Made by a program: the position numbers and the translations under genes. Source: Taenia hydatigena (Eukaryota > Platyhelminthes > Cestoda > Cyclophyllidea > Taeniidae). From it: a stretch of DNA of 64,000 nt. Positions within the stretch are counted from its first letter, which is position 1. Each line of letters begins with the position of its first letter. Shown piece by piece: positions 32,561 through 43,076 of the stretch. The stretch lies in contig JADWOT020001183.1 of assembly GCA_036345935.2 (NCBI GenBank), forward strand, positions 62,001 to 126,000, given 5' to 3'. The notes under the pieces are model-generated. The model worked only from the letters and a program-made list of their open reading frames with translations. It made no database searches and was not told where the DNA came from.

Positions 32561-34730
32561 TAACAGCAAAAAGTGGTTCCGATCAGAGAAATGGAAACCG
32601 TGATGTAGACGTCTAAGGATAATCAGGAAGAGAGCCAATTCGGACATGTAACGAACACTGGCATGCCTAGTACAGCTGCCACTTTATCCAAAAAAACAAC
32701 CCAGGTGTCGCATTTAAGAGCAGGATACTTTATTTAGCCTCGGAAGCAGTGACTGCACTCGTGCCTCCGCCTTCTGTCTCCGGATTGCGCCAGTCATCGC
32801 GATGAATGGCATCGATAGAGAACACGGCCATAGCGAAAGGGTCCGCATCCCCCAGTGCTGCACTTCCGTGCCTATTACGAGGTCTCATTCGGGGGAGGAG
32901 TAGGCGATATCCATTCAGTGGCCACCATGCGGACGGCGTCTACACATGCATCATTTCCCAATGAACGCGTGCTCGTCATGGCGTGGTTTATTCCTCCTGC
33001 AGGGTGATAACGCTGTCACACTGCATGATATAGGTAGGTTCAACCATTTCACGAAAACGCGTACGCATTGACAAGCGCACGTTTCTGAAAGCGAAAGCAT
33101 AATTATACTCCTCCACTGTAACGATAGCCTCACGAAAATCTTTAGAATGGGCACACAAGACTATAACTTAATGCAGTTTTCTGACATGCTTGCACATCGG
33201 CAAGAATATAAACGAGCGAGGACGTTAAATCAGTCTTTTTTCAGTGCTGTCTTTAGTCGGAAAGGAGTAGACACTTTTTTGACGATGGCTGACCCACAAC
33301 CGTTGGTAAAACTAGCTAAACCCTCAATTAAGCGCAATAACCACAAATTTGGTCACGACGTTGAAAGCATTAGCGAAGCGATTAATAAGAATCAGAAGGT
33401 GATACAGAGATGTTCCAAAAACTGTCATCTAAAATAAAAGCTGCACCAAATTGCAAGCAAAATACGTTTTGATAGACTTTGTAAACCAACATTGCAACTA
33501 CTAAACTCCAAAAGGAATTGAAACATGCAACTACATAATTGCAGTCAACTTGTGCTAAATGTTAGGGCTGAGTGCAGCTGGCGGCAGTGAAAGAGATTAT
33601 TCTAAAGCCAAGGGTTTTGGTGAAGTACACTAGGTCAGACGCCTTGCGCAGTGATGTAGCCCATGCTCTCAGATGTTGGCCAGACAACGGTCACTTGAAC
33701 AGCCTTTGTAAGGAATCTTTAAAGGTAGTAAGAATAGTTCCGTCTTATCAAGGTAATGATGGTGGTGAGAAACAACTACGAGGATGACAATGGAGACAGT
33801 CGTTTGAAGTGTGCGAAAAACGTTGTGTATCGTCTTAAAGCTTTTTGATGCGACTTGTTGTTACCAATACTAGGGAAATGACGCATCTGATGGGTCCACC
33901 ACTGTGCCTTGGACCCGCCTTAAATGCGGCGAAAGGTGTGCGGGAGGCGGCTGCCCAGTAAGTTCACGGGAATCGTTTATTTGATGTATCTGGCTTTACT
34001 CTGCGCAACCCAGTACATTGAAAACCACCTGCACTTTGCCACTGCTCCACCGGTTTGCAATAATGACGAACCACACGCAAAGCAATGGGAGTAACAACCG
34101 TATCATGCGAAGAACGGAGAAAGGTTACTTTTAGCTATAAACGAGTTTTTTGTGAAGGCGTATGAGTGGGTAGTACCTAAAAATCCACTCTCGATTTCTA
34201 TTAATTGCCGTCAGTATCACGTCCTAGTGCTGGTATTTGTGTTTTAAATAAGGATGATAATGTGCGGTTCTCACAAAAAGGCTTACGACTGCTACAGCCG
34301 TCAGGTAGGGTGTCTCGTGTTACGACACGAAATGCCATTCTAGCGCTATGGATCGACCACATGCTACATCGCGTAAATATCCTAGACGTGTGCATCCAAC
34401 TTTACTGGGAGCATATCTGTACAAAGCCGCAAACACGTCTGAGCCGAAAAGACTACCTTGCGGGTCACAACAAGCACAATTTGTAAGCAGGCAATGCAAA
34501 TCAGTGTTAGCAATCGCATTAGTTTTGGAGCGGAAAATGTTTTTAGCAAACGACAAGCAACGTCTTTCCTTTTTCATTGTAATGTTGAATGATTTCCTTA
34601 ATTAGCGGTCGCTGTCACTTAAGAAGTGCATTCAATTCGCCGCGTCACACATGCGCGGCACGGGTCATTTATTAGACAAGAACGATCGATTGTGTCGACT
34701 TGGGCCTTAAACGCTTTAGGTGAGATTAAC
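32561..34730. other. Unassigned stretch left of the inverted repeat
   Basis: No repeat match. The plus frame at 33147-33437 and several mutually overlapping ORFs on both strands at 34201-34605 were considered. The overlap of four open frames there shows only that stop codons are scarce. No exon is supported. Confidence 0.35.
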
Positions 34731-34734
34731 ATAG

Positions 34735-35070
34735 GCAAATACGGATGAGATCGGGTAATTAGACCAACGGCAGTAAGCTAAGCCTAACTTGTAATTTGAC
34801 AGCCGAGGAGTGGTCACTAGGATGCACACCTCGGATTTCGAATGCGAGATCACATAATGCACTACAGGTTGTCGTTTTGGCCCAATAGCACAACCAGAAT
34901 GTGAGATCATTGAAAATCTACCTTATCTTTGCCTCAAAGGAATAGGTGTTGAGCTATACAGCGGATCTGCAGAGGGCTTGGGTGAAATGAACAGAGCTGG
35001 GTGGAAAATATCGCTCCGCCGCCTGTTTTCCGTATCAGCACACCTTTGCTTACTAAAATGTCAATTTGAA
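34735..35070 (-). repeat. Repeat family B, copy 5 (reversed, crosses the visible arm edge)
   Basis: The reverse complement matches 4615-4890 in order: GCAAAGGTGTGCTGAT, then a GTTC-TTTCACCCA block, CCGAGGTGTGCATCCTAGTGACC, and AATTACAAGTTAGG. It also matches the TTCGCATTCGAA stretch at 15400. It begins about 200 bp to the left of 34932, the position that pairs with the window end. The right arm would therefore be expected to contain the same B copy beyond base 64000. Confidence 0.65.
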
Positions 35071-36319
35071 GCATGCATGAATTGTTTTAAATACATTTGA
35101 TGCGCCTTCATAGATGCAACAACAGCTCTAGAATGCTGCTTTATTACATGCACATCCGCAGTACAGGATGCGCATCTCAGATAGGCTATGTACTGTGACT
35201 AGCTCAGACGTTCGGGTAGAAATCCACCAATCCAACGCCGCCTTATTCATACTACCGGTGGCCCACAAGCTGTGAGACAAGTTGAACTCCAGTAATCCAT
35301 CCAAATGGGTAAATTTTCCGTTATTTTAGTTCCGGGTATTTAGTGCAACCATACACTGTTTCGCACCTTATTCATTCAATAACATTTCAGCTCGAAATGT
35401 CTGCCCTTTTATCCAAATTCATGCAAATATCCATTCTTCCCCTTATTTATTAATTTTTGATTTACTCATCTATTCATTTTTCCACGCTTTTTCAGTCTCC
35501 TGTTTTATTCCTTTATTTTTGAATAATCCACGCTGCAGATGTAAGTAAATAACGCAATGGTCCTGTGAGAAGAAGCTGTGAGGACTTTTCTCGGGATCGG
35601 TTAACCATTGTTGCATAATTTACATCTGAGCTAATTTAATTCACCTGGTGTCAGTCGACCACACATTCGTCTGCCTTCTTCATTGATGGATGGGAAGTGC
35701 TGACGCACTCCTTTTCTGCATCATAGGCGATGTATTGTTAAGGTGGTTTAATTCGGAGTGGCCTGGGCAGGTGCATAAATAAAATGTCGCGGAACATTCA
35801 ATCCTTTGCTTCGCTTCACTTGGTCAGTTGTAGGTTTAATTTTATTTGACAAAGGGATTGTGAATACAAGTGTAAGCATGAAGCAAGATTCTAACAAAAA
35901 GTAATTTTTTTAATGGAAAAAATCTGCAAATGGGGTTTTTTGCATCCCAATCTAACTAAGAAAGGGTGGATACATATTATTGTTCCGCTTTGGCTGTCTT
36001 GCACAAAAGGACAAAAGCTAAGCTTACGCGATGAGGTAATGTGCAGGAGGAAGTTTCACCAGACTAGAGACTACAAACAACGTAAATTTTTGAACACATA
36101 TTGTCAATTTAAGTGCAATCATTTGTTCTTTCCATGCACTTATCTGTAATAAGGCTATCTTCGTATTTCCAAGGCATCGTGAGGGAGTTCACAAAAGCCA
36201 AAATCAGGATGGCGTCTGACTCTTAAGGCGCATTGTTAAGAATAGAATATCCTTTGAATCAGAAACAATTTTATAGTTTAGGTATGCTAGCAATGTCTTA
36301 ACTGCAATCTTTTCTTCGA

Positions 36320-38600
36320 GCTATCTCACTTTCGCATTTCGGTTCGCAATTTCATGTCCACTGTTTGCGTGTCGTTCCTGTCCGTCTGCAGAAAGGTCTG
36401 GTGGCAAAGATTTTCTTATCAACATTAAGTCTTTCAAGGAACATCCACATTTTAGCAAGGCTAGCTGATCAAACAAAAGGCGAATAATGCTTTCGAAAGA
36501 TATTCTCTAAATGGTCTTTCATCTGACGCTGCTTCATTCCATCGGCGTCTATTTCCTCTGATCGCTTGAATTCTCGTTTATTTCAAATCTTCAAAATTTG
36601 TCTTTTTTGTTAAATATTACCAAAACACGTTTGCTTCTGCAGGGTTTTAAGGTATTTGGCAGAACCATTCTAGTCTTCGACTGCCTCTGCGCTTCGAAGT
36701 ACATAATTAGGTTCTGAAGGCATACTGTCACAAATTAAACGCCTTAGCCCTACCTTATTTGCCTGCTTGACGCAACATTTAGAGGCCCTGAAAATCCATG
36801 AGGTGGAGGAAGTGACTTGCAGTTAAATTATCATACGCAGTTTTGCAAGTCTGAACCATGAAAAATGTGGGTTTGTTTTGACGGTCGCCTCATCAGTTCT
36901 CTTCACCAACCTCTTTTGCAGGTTAGTAAAAGTACAACACTAGTTTATGTAATGTAAACTTCAGCACCTTAGGCTTGACAACGGTGCTTCTAATCAACAG
37001 AGAGACACGCACAATTAGATGTGGTTAAGGCTTATTTGGCACATAATGAGCCAGCATCTAAGCAAGTGAGGCTTCAAAGCAGAGGCCAATTTGATTACAC
37101 TGCGAAATGAAGGCTCACAACCAGGCTCCCCTCTGGCTAGCTGCAAACGACCTAGAAACTCACTGAAATCCTTCTTGTATACTTCTTTGTGTTGTAGAAT
37201 GGACATTAGGTTAGGCGATCAGTGAGATCCTTACCACGTAAACACATGCCCAAATCGCAATCGCTCATCCTAGTTTCACCATCTGCAGTCGGCGATGCAA
37301 ACGGCGCATGAAAGTTCCACTTCACATTTACTATCTCAGGCAAGTCTCCTTCCTCCACCACCGCACACTACCTTATCGACATATCTACACCACAACATCG
37401 GGACCGGTCTACAAAGTGAATTCGTTACTCAAGCACTCTCGTCCGCGTCGAGCATCTGCCTCGTCTGTGCTATGGGTATGGAGGCATGCAACATGCATCT
37501 GTATCTATATCATTAAGCAAGGAAAACAGTTCTCAATGCCAAATTCGCAATTTTAGAAATTGGTGGGAGGCTACAGTGCAGAATCAAAACCACCTACCAA
37601 AGGGCTAATTGTTTCTGCCAAATGATGTTCAGGCAACAAGCTAAAGTGCGATCAGTAAATGCAGTCTTTTACAGGCAAAACAGGCGCTAGATCAATGAAA
37701 ATATGCTTTGTTTTATGCGTATTGTATAGTCAGGCATATTTCAAACACGTCCCTCTGCCAACTCAAACCTGCTGATTTTGTGGTCCTGCTAAAAAGCAAT
37801 GAGTAGAGGTGGTCGAATGGGAGGTGAACCGCGAAATTAATTTGCCTGCAGAACAGATTCTAAAGACAGTACACCATTGCATTCGCTACTCATTTCGCGA
37901 TCCACATCGGTCTTACAAAACTTGCAAAAAGGAGTACAAGATTTAAATGGTAACAAGGCGGATTACGTTCCAGTGATTTATTCCCTTATAATATGGGGTG
38001 GAACTTTTGTGTCTTGGATGGTCTGCCTAATTACTTGTCAGAGTTCCTCAGAGGAAGGTCAACGTTCCAGTTGTGCTATCCAGCAAGATTTCATAGTGCA
38101 GTAAGCTTTTGCCTCACTGGCACAGCCGTGGAATTGCGGCGAGGGAGGCGTCCGCCCTCACAAAGTAGTTTATGCGATTCATTATGCGTGCGATCTAAAG
38201 CGATTTAGGTTTAATACCTTAAAATGAATCCAACAAGAAAAAAATTTATTGCATGTGAGCGATTCCAATTTTCACTGTTTCCAAACACATCAAAATTTGA
38301 TAAATGAACCAACCCTTGGGTCTCGAAGTACCATACATCAACTTTAACATTCAGCCGGTGGCCGTCCATTTTTGCCTTTCATGCTGACTAGCGAAAAGAA
38401 GTAGCACCTTGAAGGCGATGAAGACGGCAGAGGAGTGTAATGAAATCCTAATTAGGACGACTATTGTAGAATGAATGCTCTCCACTGCTATAACTGTAAA
38501 AGGATTACTGAAGTCGATCGTAGATAAGCTCATAAAGTTTGGCATGATTAAAGAATCTTGATGCGGTAACTTGCCAACCACAACACTCGGTAGCCAGACA
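36320..38600 (+). repeat. Repeat family B, copy 6 (inside left arm)
   Basis: It is colinear with 14330-16880 and partly with 26770-28010. TTTCGGTTCGCAATTTC near 36337 matches 14338, GCTTGACGCAACATTTAGAGGCCCTG near 36765 matches 14732, TTAGGCGATCAGTGAGATCC near 37211 matches 27232, and CTTGAAGGCGATGAAG near 38407 matches 16690. It carries the 37850-38340 segment that copy 3 lacks. The segment with the B-box-like motif seen at 15461 is not present here: between about 37100 and 37130 the copy passes straight from one block to another. Confidence 0.8.
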
Positions 38601-38887
38601 TCAATACGTTGGCATTGGCTACAACAAAAATAACAATGATGACAAATGTGTGTGGAGCTTACTCAATTATTAACAGGTATACGTGAACCTACAAGATCTG
38701 GGTCCCTCAATGAAGCCCAATGAAACTGCAACAAGCATTTGAATGGTTGCAAAGTGACTCATTATATTTACACGACCGTCTGTTGTTTTGGTACAATCAT
38801 CGTGTGATCTACAAGACACCAACCTAGCTTGAACGTTGAGGGCTGTATCATCGGAACCTAAACATTATCAGATATTCTGCTTCCGCT

Positions 38888-39139
38888 ATGACCCAAGGTG
38901 ATGCCACATGTATCCACCGATCTAATATAGGATTCTATTCCACTAAGCATCAGTGCATCATTAACTTATCGCATCCAATGGTAGTGTTTAGGAAGAATGT
39001 TGATTTCCAGACGAAGAGCTCGTCTTACCCTCAGTGCATGAACAAGCACATTTGTGTCGAGTGGCAGCAATTAGCTGTCCTGCTCCCTAACGCGCTCATA
39101 GACGCAAATCATCTTTGCCTTTTACAGCTAGCCATCTGA
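38888..39139 (+). CDS. Weak exon candidate in left arm (copied at 59793-60044)
   Basis: An ATG-started frame of 83 codons lies 1 kb upstream of the two better exon candidates and on the same strand. It contains several cysteines and ends in a leucine-rich stretch (CVEWQQLAVLLPNALIDANH). Its protein is identical in the right arm. No family is recognised and no convincing donor is seen at the end, so it may be chance. Confidence 0.2.
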   Translation: MTQGDATCIHRSNIGFYSTKHQCIINLSHPMVVFRKNVDFQTKSSSYPQCMNKHICVEWQQLAVLLPNALIDANHLCLLQLAI

Positions 39140-40166
39140 TATAGATTGGGAAGAATTCGCAAGTGTCAGTGTATTTTGAAGGGCTACAACAATATTTTAC
39201 AAATAAACGAGTTCAAATACCACGCTCTTGTAAATCTCGAAATTCTCAGATATGCTGAAATATTGGTAAAATTGTAGATATCATTGCTATAAAGTAAGGG
39301 CGAATGTGCTTGCTTTACAAAATGTAGTAGTTACACGTGCAAGCGCACGTCACTTGGATCAGCACAATAAGCAAATTTGAGCACGGTCGCTTGCATCATT
39401 TCCAGAAATTTGACTCCAACTCCAAAGCAGAGAATTTTTCAGGGAGAGCGTACTTTTGGTGAGTTATGAGGCGCATAGAGTGACGCATCCAATTTACACG
39501 TTTAATTTAGGTTAGCACACACAACAATGGGAATATACATGACATTGTAGATCGTTCTTCTCTTTCCTCCTCTTTCCTTCTTCCACCCTTACTAAAGGAG
39601 AAAGTTAGTTGCCTCTAGGCACTCATACTACTATAAGGTAGGACAAAGGTGTCTCGGGCTCTGGAGTGCAATTGCGTTGGTCCGCGATCAGATTAGAATT
39701 GTCCTCTAGCCTCTTGCCTGCAAACACAATTAAGGAACATAAGCATTACAATCATATTTAAGTAACTCAGATTCGTTGCATTTAAAATGAGGCATTGGGC
39801 TTTGAGTAAATAGTTCTAAAGCTGTAAAATTGTCAATTTTCAAGCCACTCCATATACACTACGCCCACCTACACTAACACAAAGCTTGACACATCCATCC
39901 AAGGGGCTGAGCACGCAGATTCAAGCACTCGCCATGATGCGTAGTTGGATGAGGAAGGTTTGTTCTCAGCGTCTGTGTTGCGGGTAGAGCGTTGTGCCAC
40001 GAAAGCGGGTCGGTGCTCTACAAATACTGAAAACACTTGCGAGCAATGGAGTTTATTCGCAGTTCCGATTCCCGTTCACAATTTAATTATTCCGCAAAAT
40101 TCAAGAAGGACATAAAATTAGTTCTGAGAGATTTTTTTTTTAAATAATTCGTATTTAGCAATTCAG

Positions 40167-40559
40167 CCAAATCTTGAAGCAGCCGTTTTGGTCCTTCGAG
40201 TTCATCGATGCCAAATAGACTGCGTGGTGGTCAGTGTATGGGAGCTGTTATTACTTCGTTTAGTTAACTCAAGAGAATTGCGCGGGATTCGCATTCGCCT
40301 GCGACGCGATCACACGATGGCCAGTCAAACGCATCTAGAATTCGAAAGCGAAACATGGGATCAGGCTGACCTGAATGAAGTCCGTGCTCTCCTCCACGGA
40401 TGTAGCGGTTATGTTTCGCAGCAATACCCTGCTATTTGCATTGAGAATTTAACACTGAACGACCTCCACACCCTCCTCAATCGGGTCCGATTTTCCACCC
40501 TTCGGATTGCCTACATTGAGCACTATGAGGGATGCCAGTACTATGTTGTAATTTTTTAG
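40167..40559 (+). CDS. Exon candidate 1 of an unidentified gene (left arm copy)
   Basis: The frame is open from an acceptor-like ATTTAGCAATTCAG ending at 40166 to a TAG at 40557-40559, about 130 codons. The first in-frame ATG comes late, so this is more likely an internal or terminal exon than a complete gene. The C-terminal part looks globular: an acidic patch (EFESETWDQADLNEVRALLH), then leucine-rich helix-like sequence (ENLTLNDLHTLLNRVRF), and an aromatic end (AYIEHYEGCQYYVVIF). The right arm encodes the same protein except for one change, Trp to Cys, caused by the G/T difference at 40241. Possible donors before the stop are weak. Confidence 0.4.
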   Translation, partial: PNLEAAVLVLRVHRCQIDCVVVSVWELLLLRLVNSRELRGIRIRLRRDHTMASQTHLEFESETWDQADLNEVRALLHGCSGYVSQQYPAICIENLTLNDLHTLLNRVRFSTLRIAYIEHYEGCQYYVVIF

Positions 40560-40706
40560 TATGCCCCCTTTGTATGATCCTAGAGCGAAATATATTTGCA
40601 CACATTTTAATGCGCCAAGTTCCGCTGATATATGAGGCTTTGGGAATGGGATACTCATTAGCTTAAAAGTAGACAGCAGTCGCATTGTTGTTTTGGGGTT
40701 TGACAG

Positions 40707-40991
40707 GCTTCCAAAAGATGCGCTTTCTTTGACCGTTCCACAACATCGCAAGTCGGTATTATTGGTGATTTTTCACGTCAAATGTCGCTATTCGTGCACT
40801 ATAAATGGGCGATAGCGTTTCCACCTAGTGACCCAGAGTTGAGGCCGGCTCAGGTCACAGCGTTACGACTGCGCATAATTTGCCGACATTGGAGTCAGGT
40901 ATCCTGCCATCTCCATTTCCTGATTACACTGGATGGCACTGGATGGTCCAAGCACCGAAGCACAGCAAGCGAACTCTGTTATTCATCCAAG
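40707..40991 (+). CDS. Exon candidate 2 of the same gene (left arm copy)
   Basis: This is a well-formed internal exon: acceptor TTTGACAG ending at 40706, 95 complete codons without a stop, and donor AAG-GTATTG at 40992. It is phase 0 at both ends. The encoded segment begins ASKRCAFFDRSTTSQ and includes a hydrophobic and aromatic run with SLFVHYKWAIAFPPSDPEL. It continues with a basic amphipathic helix-like part and a Trp-containing stretch (FLITLDGTGWSKHRS). It lies 147 bp after candidate 1 on the same strand. I recognise no family. Confidence 0.45.
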
Positions 40992-41719
40992 GTATTGGCA
41001 TTTGATTAGGAAAACCACATTATTTTGCTATTGGCTTTAAGAATGAAGTCTGGATATCCATCGTCTCAACTTCGGGAACACTAGCAAGTGCACTTTTTGC
41101 CTCACAGATAGGAAGATTTCCAATAAAAGACGAAAATAAGTCAGAGAAAAGGCGAAAAGAAAGGCAGATTCGGTTAACAGTGGAAAACATGAGAACCTCC
41201 AAAGTAAGGCCAAAACCGGCCGTTTAAATGCTGTTAGTAGTTTAAACCAAATCCATTTAGAATAAAAAAACAGGATTAGGCTATTAACTATTTCCAGTAA
41301 CCTCCTAATTGAACCGAATTGTCCATGTAGCACTCGGTTTATTTGACTTGGCTAATGCATTTTCGGTCCAGTGAATAATTTCCGTTTATTGTGAATCGCC
41401 AATGATGTGCACTGCTTTGTGTTTTTGTGGACCATACAAATTAATCTGGCAAATTGCATAACTGATGTAAAAAATTCCTGGCAATGAAATTAAAGCGAAA
41501 TAGTGATGCGAAGGACGGATTTCTTACTAATCCTAAGACGCCTCCTAAAATTTACAATTCATGTCAACTGGAATGACCCACGACTCTATTGTTGATGGCA
41601 CACAATTGCACGAATAAAATAACAGATGATGTAGCCGCAGACGATTCTTTCCTTTCCCTTTCTTCCCTTCCATCCCTGCCATGAGAAGGTTTGGCTATTT
41701 CTAGCCAAATTTATTACAG

Positions 41720-41893
41720 CACAGGACGGATATGCAGTGACAGGGCCAAAGTGTTGACGACTGTGGAGGCTCAGGCTCAGGAGACCTACCATGTGTGTCA
41801 ACGACCAGGCCAAAATTGTTTCCCTCCTCTCGCCTACAAAGCGCATTTGAAGAGCATGAGTGCTACGGTTACTGTCAGCTTTAGGAGGTCACG
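41720..41893 (+). pseudogene. Exon candidate 3, truncated at the inverted-repeat breakpoint
   Basis: After an acceptor TTTATTACAG at 41719 the plus frame reads through TGRICSDRAKVLTTVEAQAQ and ends in a serine- and arginine-rich segment (TVTVSFRRSR) at the arm boundary. It reaches a stop 15 bases later. In the right locus the same frame continues for over 50 further codons past the boundary (56867-57212). This left version therefore looks like the broken copy. It is not phase-compatible with direct joining to candidate 2, so either another exon lies between or it belongs to something else. Confidence 0.35.
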
Positions 41894-42009
41894 CAACTTG
41901 TGACAAACTTTCATTCCCATTAACAGTTTTATTCATACCTCCGTAATTTGTCTCCTCCTTCGCCTTTACTTTGGTAGCGCGTTCAAATAGGCCTCCGTTT
42001 TACAGCCCT

Positions 42010-42400
42010 AAACAAATTTAGTTGTGCGTGCCCTTACTTTGACTAGAAACATCATTGTTAAGCCCGGAATACTGTTGACTTGTGCTTTAATCAAGTTGCA
42101 AAAGAAGTTGGTGAGCAGAGTAGATGGAACCGCCATTCAAAATCATACCAAAAGCAAGTAAGCCTAACAAAAGTCGAAATGCACGATTCGTTAACTAAAG
42201 ACCACATTATCCGCCTCATAGATACAAGAGCCTCCAAATGTTTCGACATGCAAGCAAATGAGGCACAGGCTAAGGCGTTTTTCTGTGCCAGCATTTTGTC
42301 GAAAGCTGATTATGCACCTCGGAACGTAGAGGTTGTCACGGACCCAGAATAGGTCAGCAACCGCATTTTCGGTTACCTTTACTTTAAATTATCAGAGCTA
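42010..42400 (-). repeat. Repeat family B, copy 7 (reversed fragment, in the spacer)
   Basis: Read on the plus strand it aligns with 61915-62280, the reversed B copy in the right arm. TTGTGCGTGC-CTT-TTGACTAGAAACA near 42023 matches TTGTGCGTGTCTCTCTGTTGATTAGAAGCA. Also matching are GTTGCAAAAGAAGTTGGTGA near 42096 and CAGGCTAAGGCGTTT near 42266. It is old, at roughly 65-70% identity, unlike the arms. The 90-codon ORF over it (42080-42352) is probably incidental. Most other stretches of this part of the spacer match nothing else in the window. Confidence 0.65.
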
Positions 42401-42724
42401 TTGTCATCAGTAAGAATAAGATGGAAAACACAAAACACAATGGTTGGAATGCATGCAGTCGTACAATCCAACTTATTCACTAATATGCTGCAGTCAGTAA
42501 GTGCAGTTGCAAGACGTGAAGCCATTATTATCGTAAGGTGTCACAAAGTCTGAAGTAAGGCGTTCCGTGGGACAGAAAGCCACATCCTAAGTTAGTAACT
42601 ATGACATGAGAAAACTTCTATCCAGCTTTCTCATGGCGGAAGACAAAGCTTACTCGTGATAAGCATTAACATATGGACGAATAAGATAGTTGGAGCAGAT
42701 GAGGTTTGTATGTAGTTCCTGCAG

Positions 42725-43076
42725 TCAATCAAATGTCAAATCAAATATAATCCTATCGTCCTCAGAATGCGACACCGCTGTTACTAATAGACATTTCCTC
42801 GGCTCTGTTTTGGCATCCGACCTCTCTAGCACATTTGGCCTTCCCTCGACCAAAGTCCGTAATGAGAACATAACCCGAGTCCGAGCGGGTAATGTTGCCG
42901 TATTTAGAGTCCAATTGCATATGAGGATATTGCCGAAGACAAGTAAATTTGCAGGAGTGATATCAGAGGCACTGACAAAAGCGTGCACTATTTCAGGTGT
43001 AATACGAGTCACCAGCGCTTCAGTGGTGGACTTTAAAGACCGTTATTCAACGACTTCTATGTTCCACGCTACCTGA
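42725..43076 (+). CDS. Exon candidate with a possible SEA-like extracellular segment
   Basis: After a good acceptor (GTATGTAGTTCCTGCAG, ending at 42724) the frame is open for 117 codons. The middle reads HFLGSVLASDLSSTFGLPST, followed by KVRNENITRVRAGNVAVFRV. The order of a short helix with LASDLSSTFGLP, then a strand ending in an RAGNVAVFRV-type pattern, resembles SEA-like or related extracellular modules that carry a G-S-V-I-V-like strand. One N-glycosylation-type NIT is present. The minus strand also has a 95-codon ORF, but it lacks splice support. Whether the frame ends at the TGA near 43074 or uses an earlier donor is unclear. Confidence 0.35.

Larger units (their letters stand above)
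34932..41893 (+). repeat. Left arm of a large near-identical inverted repeat
   Basis: Every position p here pairs with 98,932 minus p in 57039-64000 on the opposite strand. The rule holds at both ends and at all intermediate points I checked, so the arms (at least 6,962 bp) differ in no net indel. By eye I noted about two dozen substitutions, for example at 40129 (A/G), 40241 (G/T) and 41479 (T/C), mostly transitions. That puts identity near 99.7%. The inner boundary is sharp: after GGAGGTCACG the left continues CAACTTG and the right arm GGATATAG. The outer boundary cannot be seen, because the partner reaches the window end. Confidence 0.95.

Noticed and set aside
34201..34605. Four overlapping ORFs on both strands
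   Set aside because: Overlap in several frames shows only a local lack of stop codons. None has splice signals or a motif.
39950..40070. tRNA-like wording (GGGTAGAGC and GTTCCGATTCCC) in the left arm, with a mirror in the right arm
   Set aside because: The two boxes are about 85 bases apart with no acceptor, anticodon or T-stem pairing that I can form.
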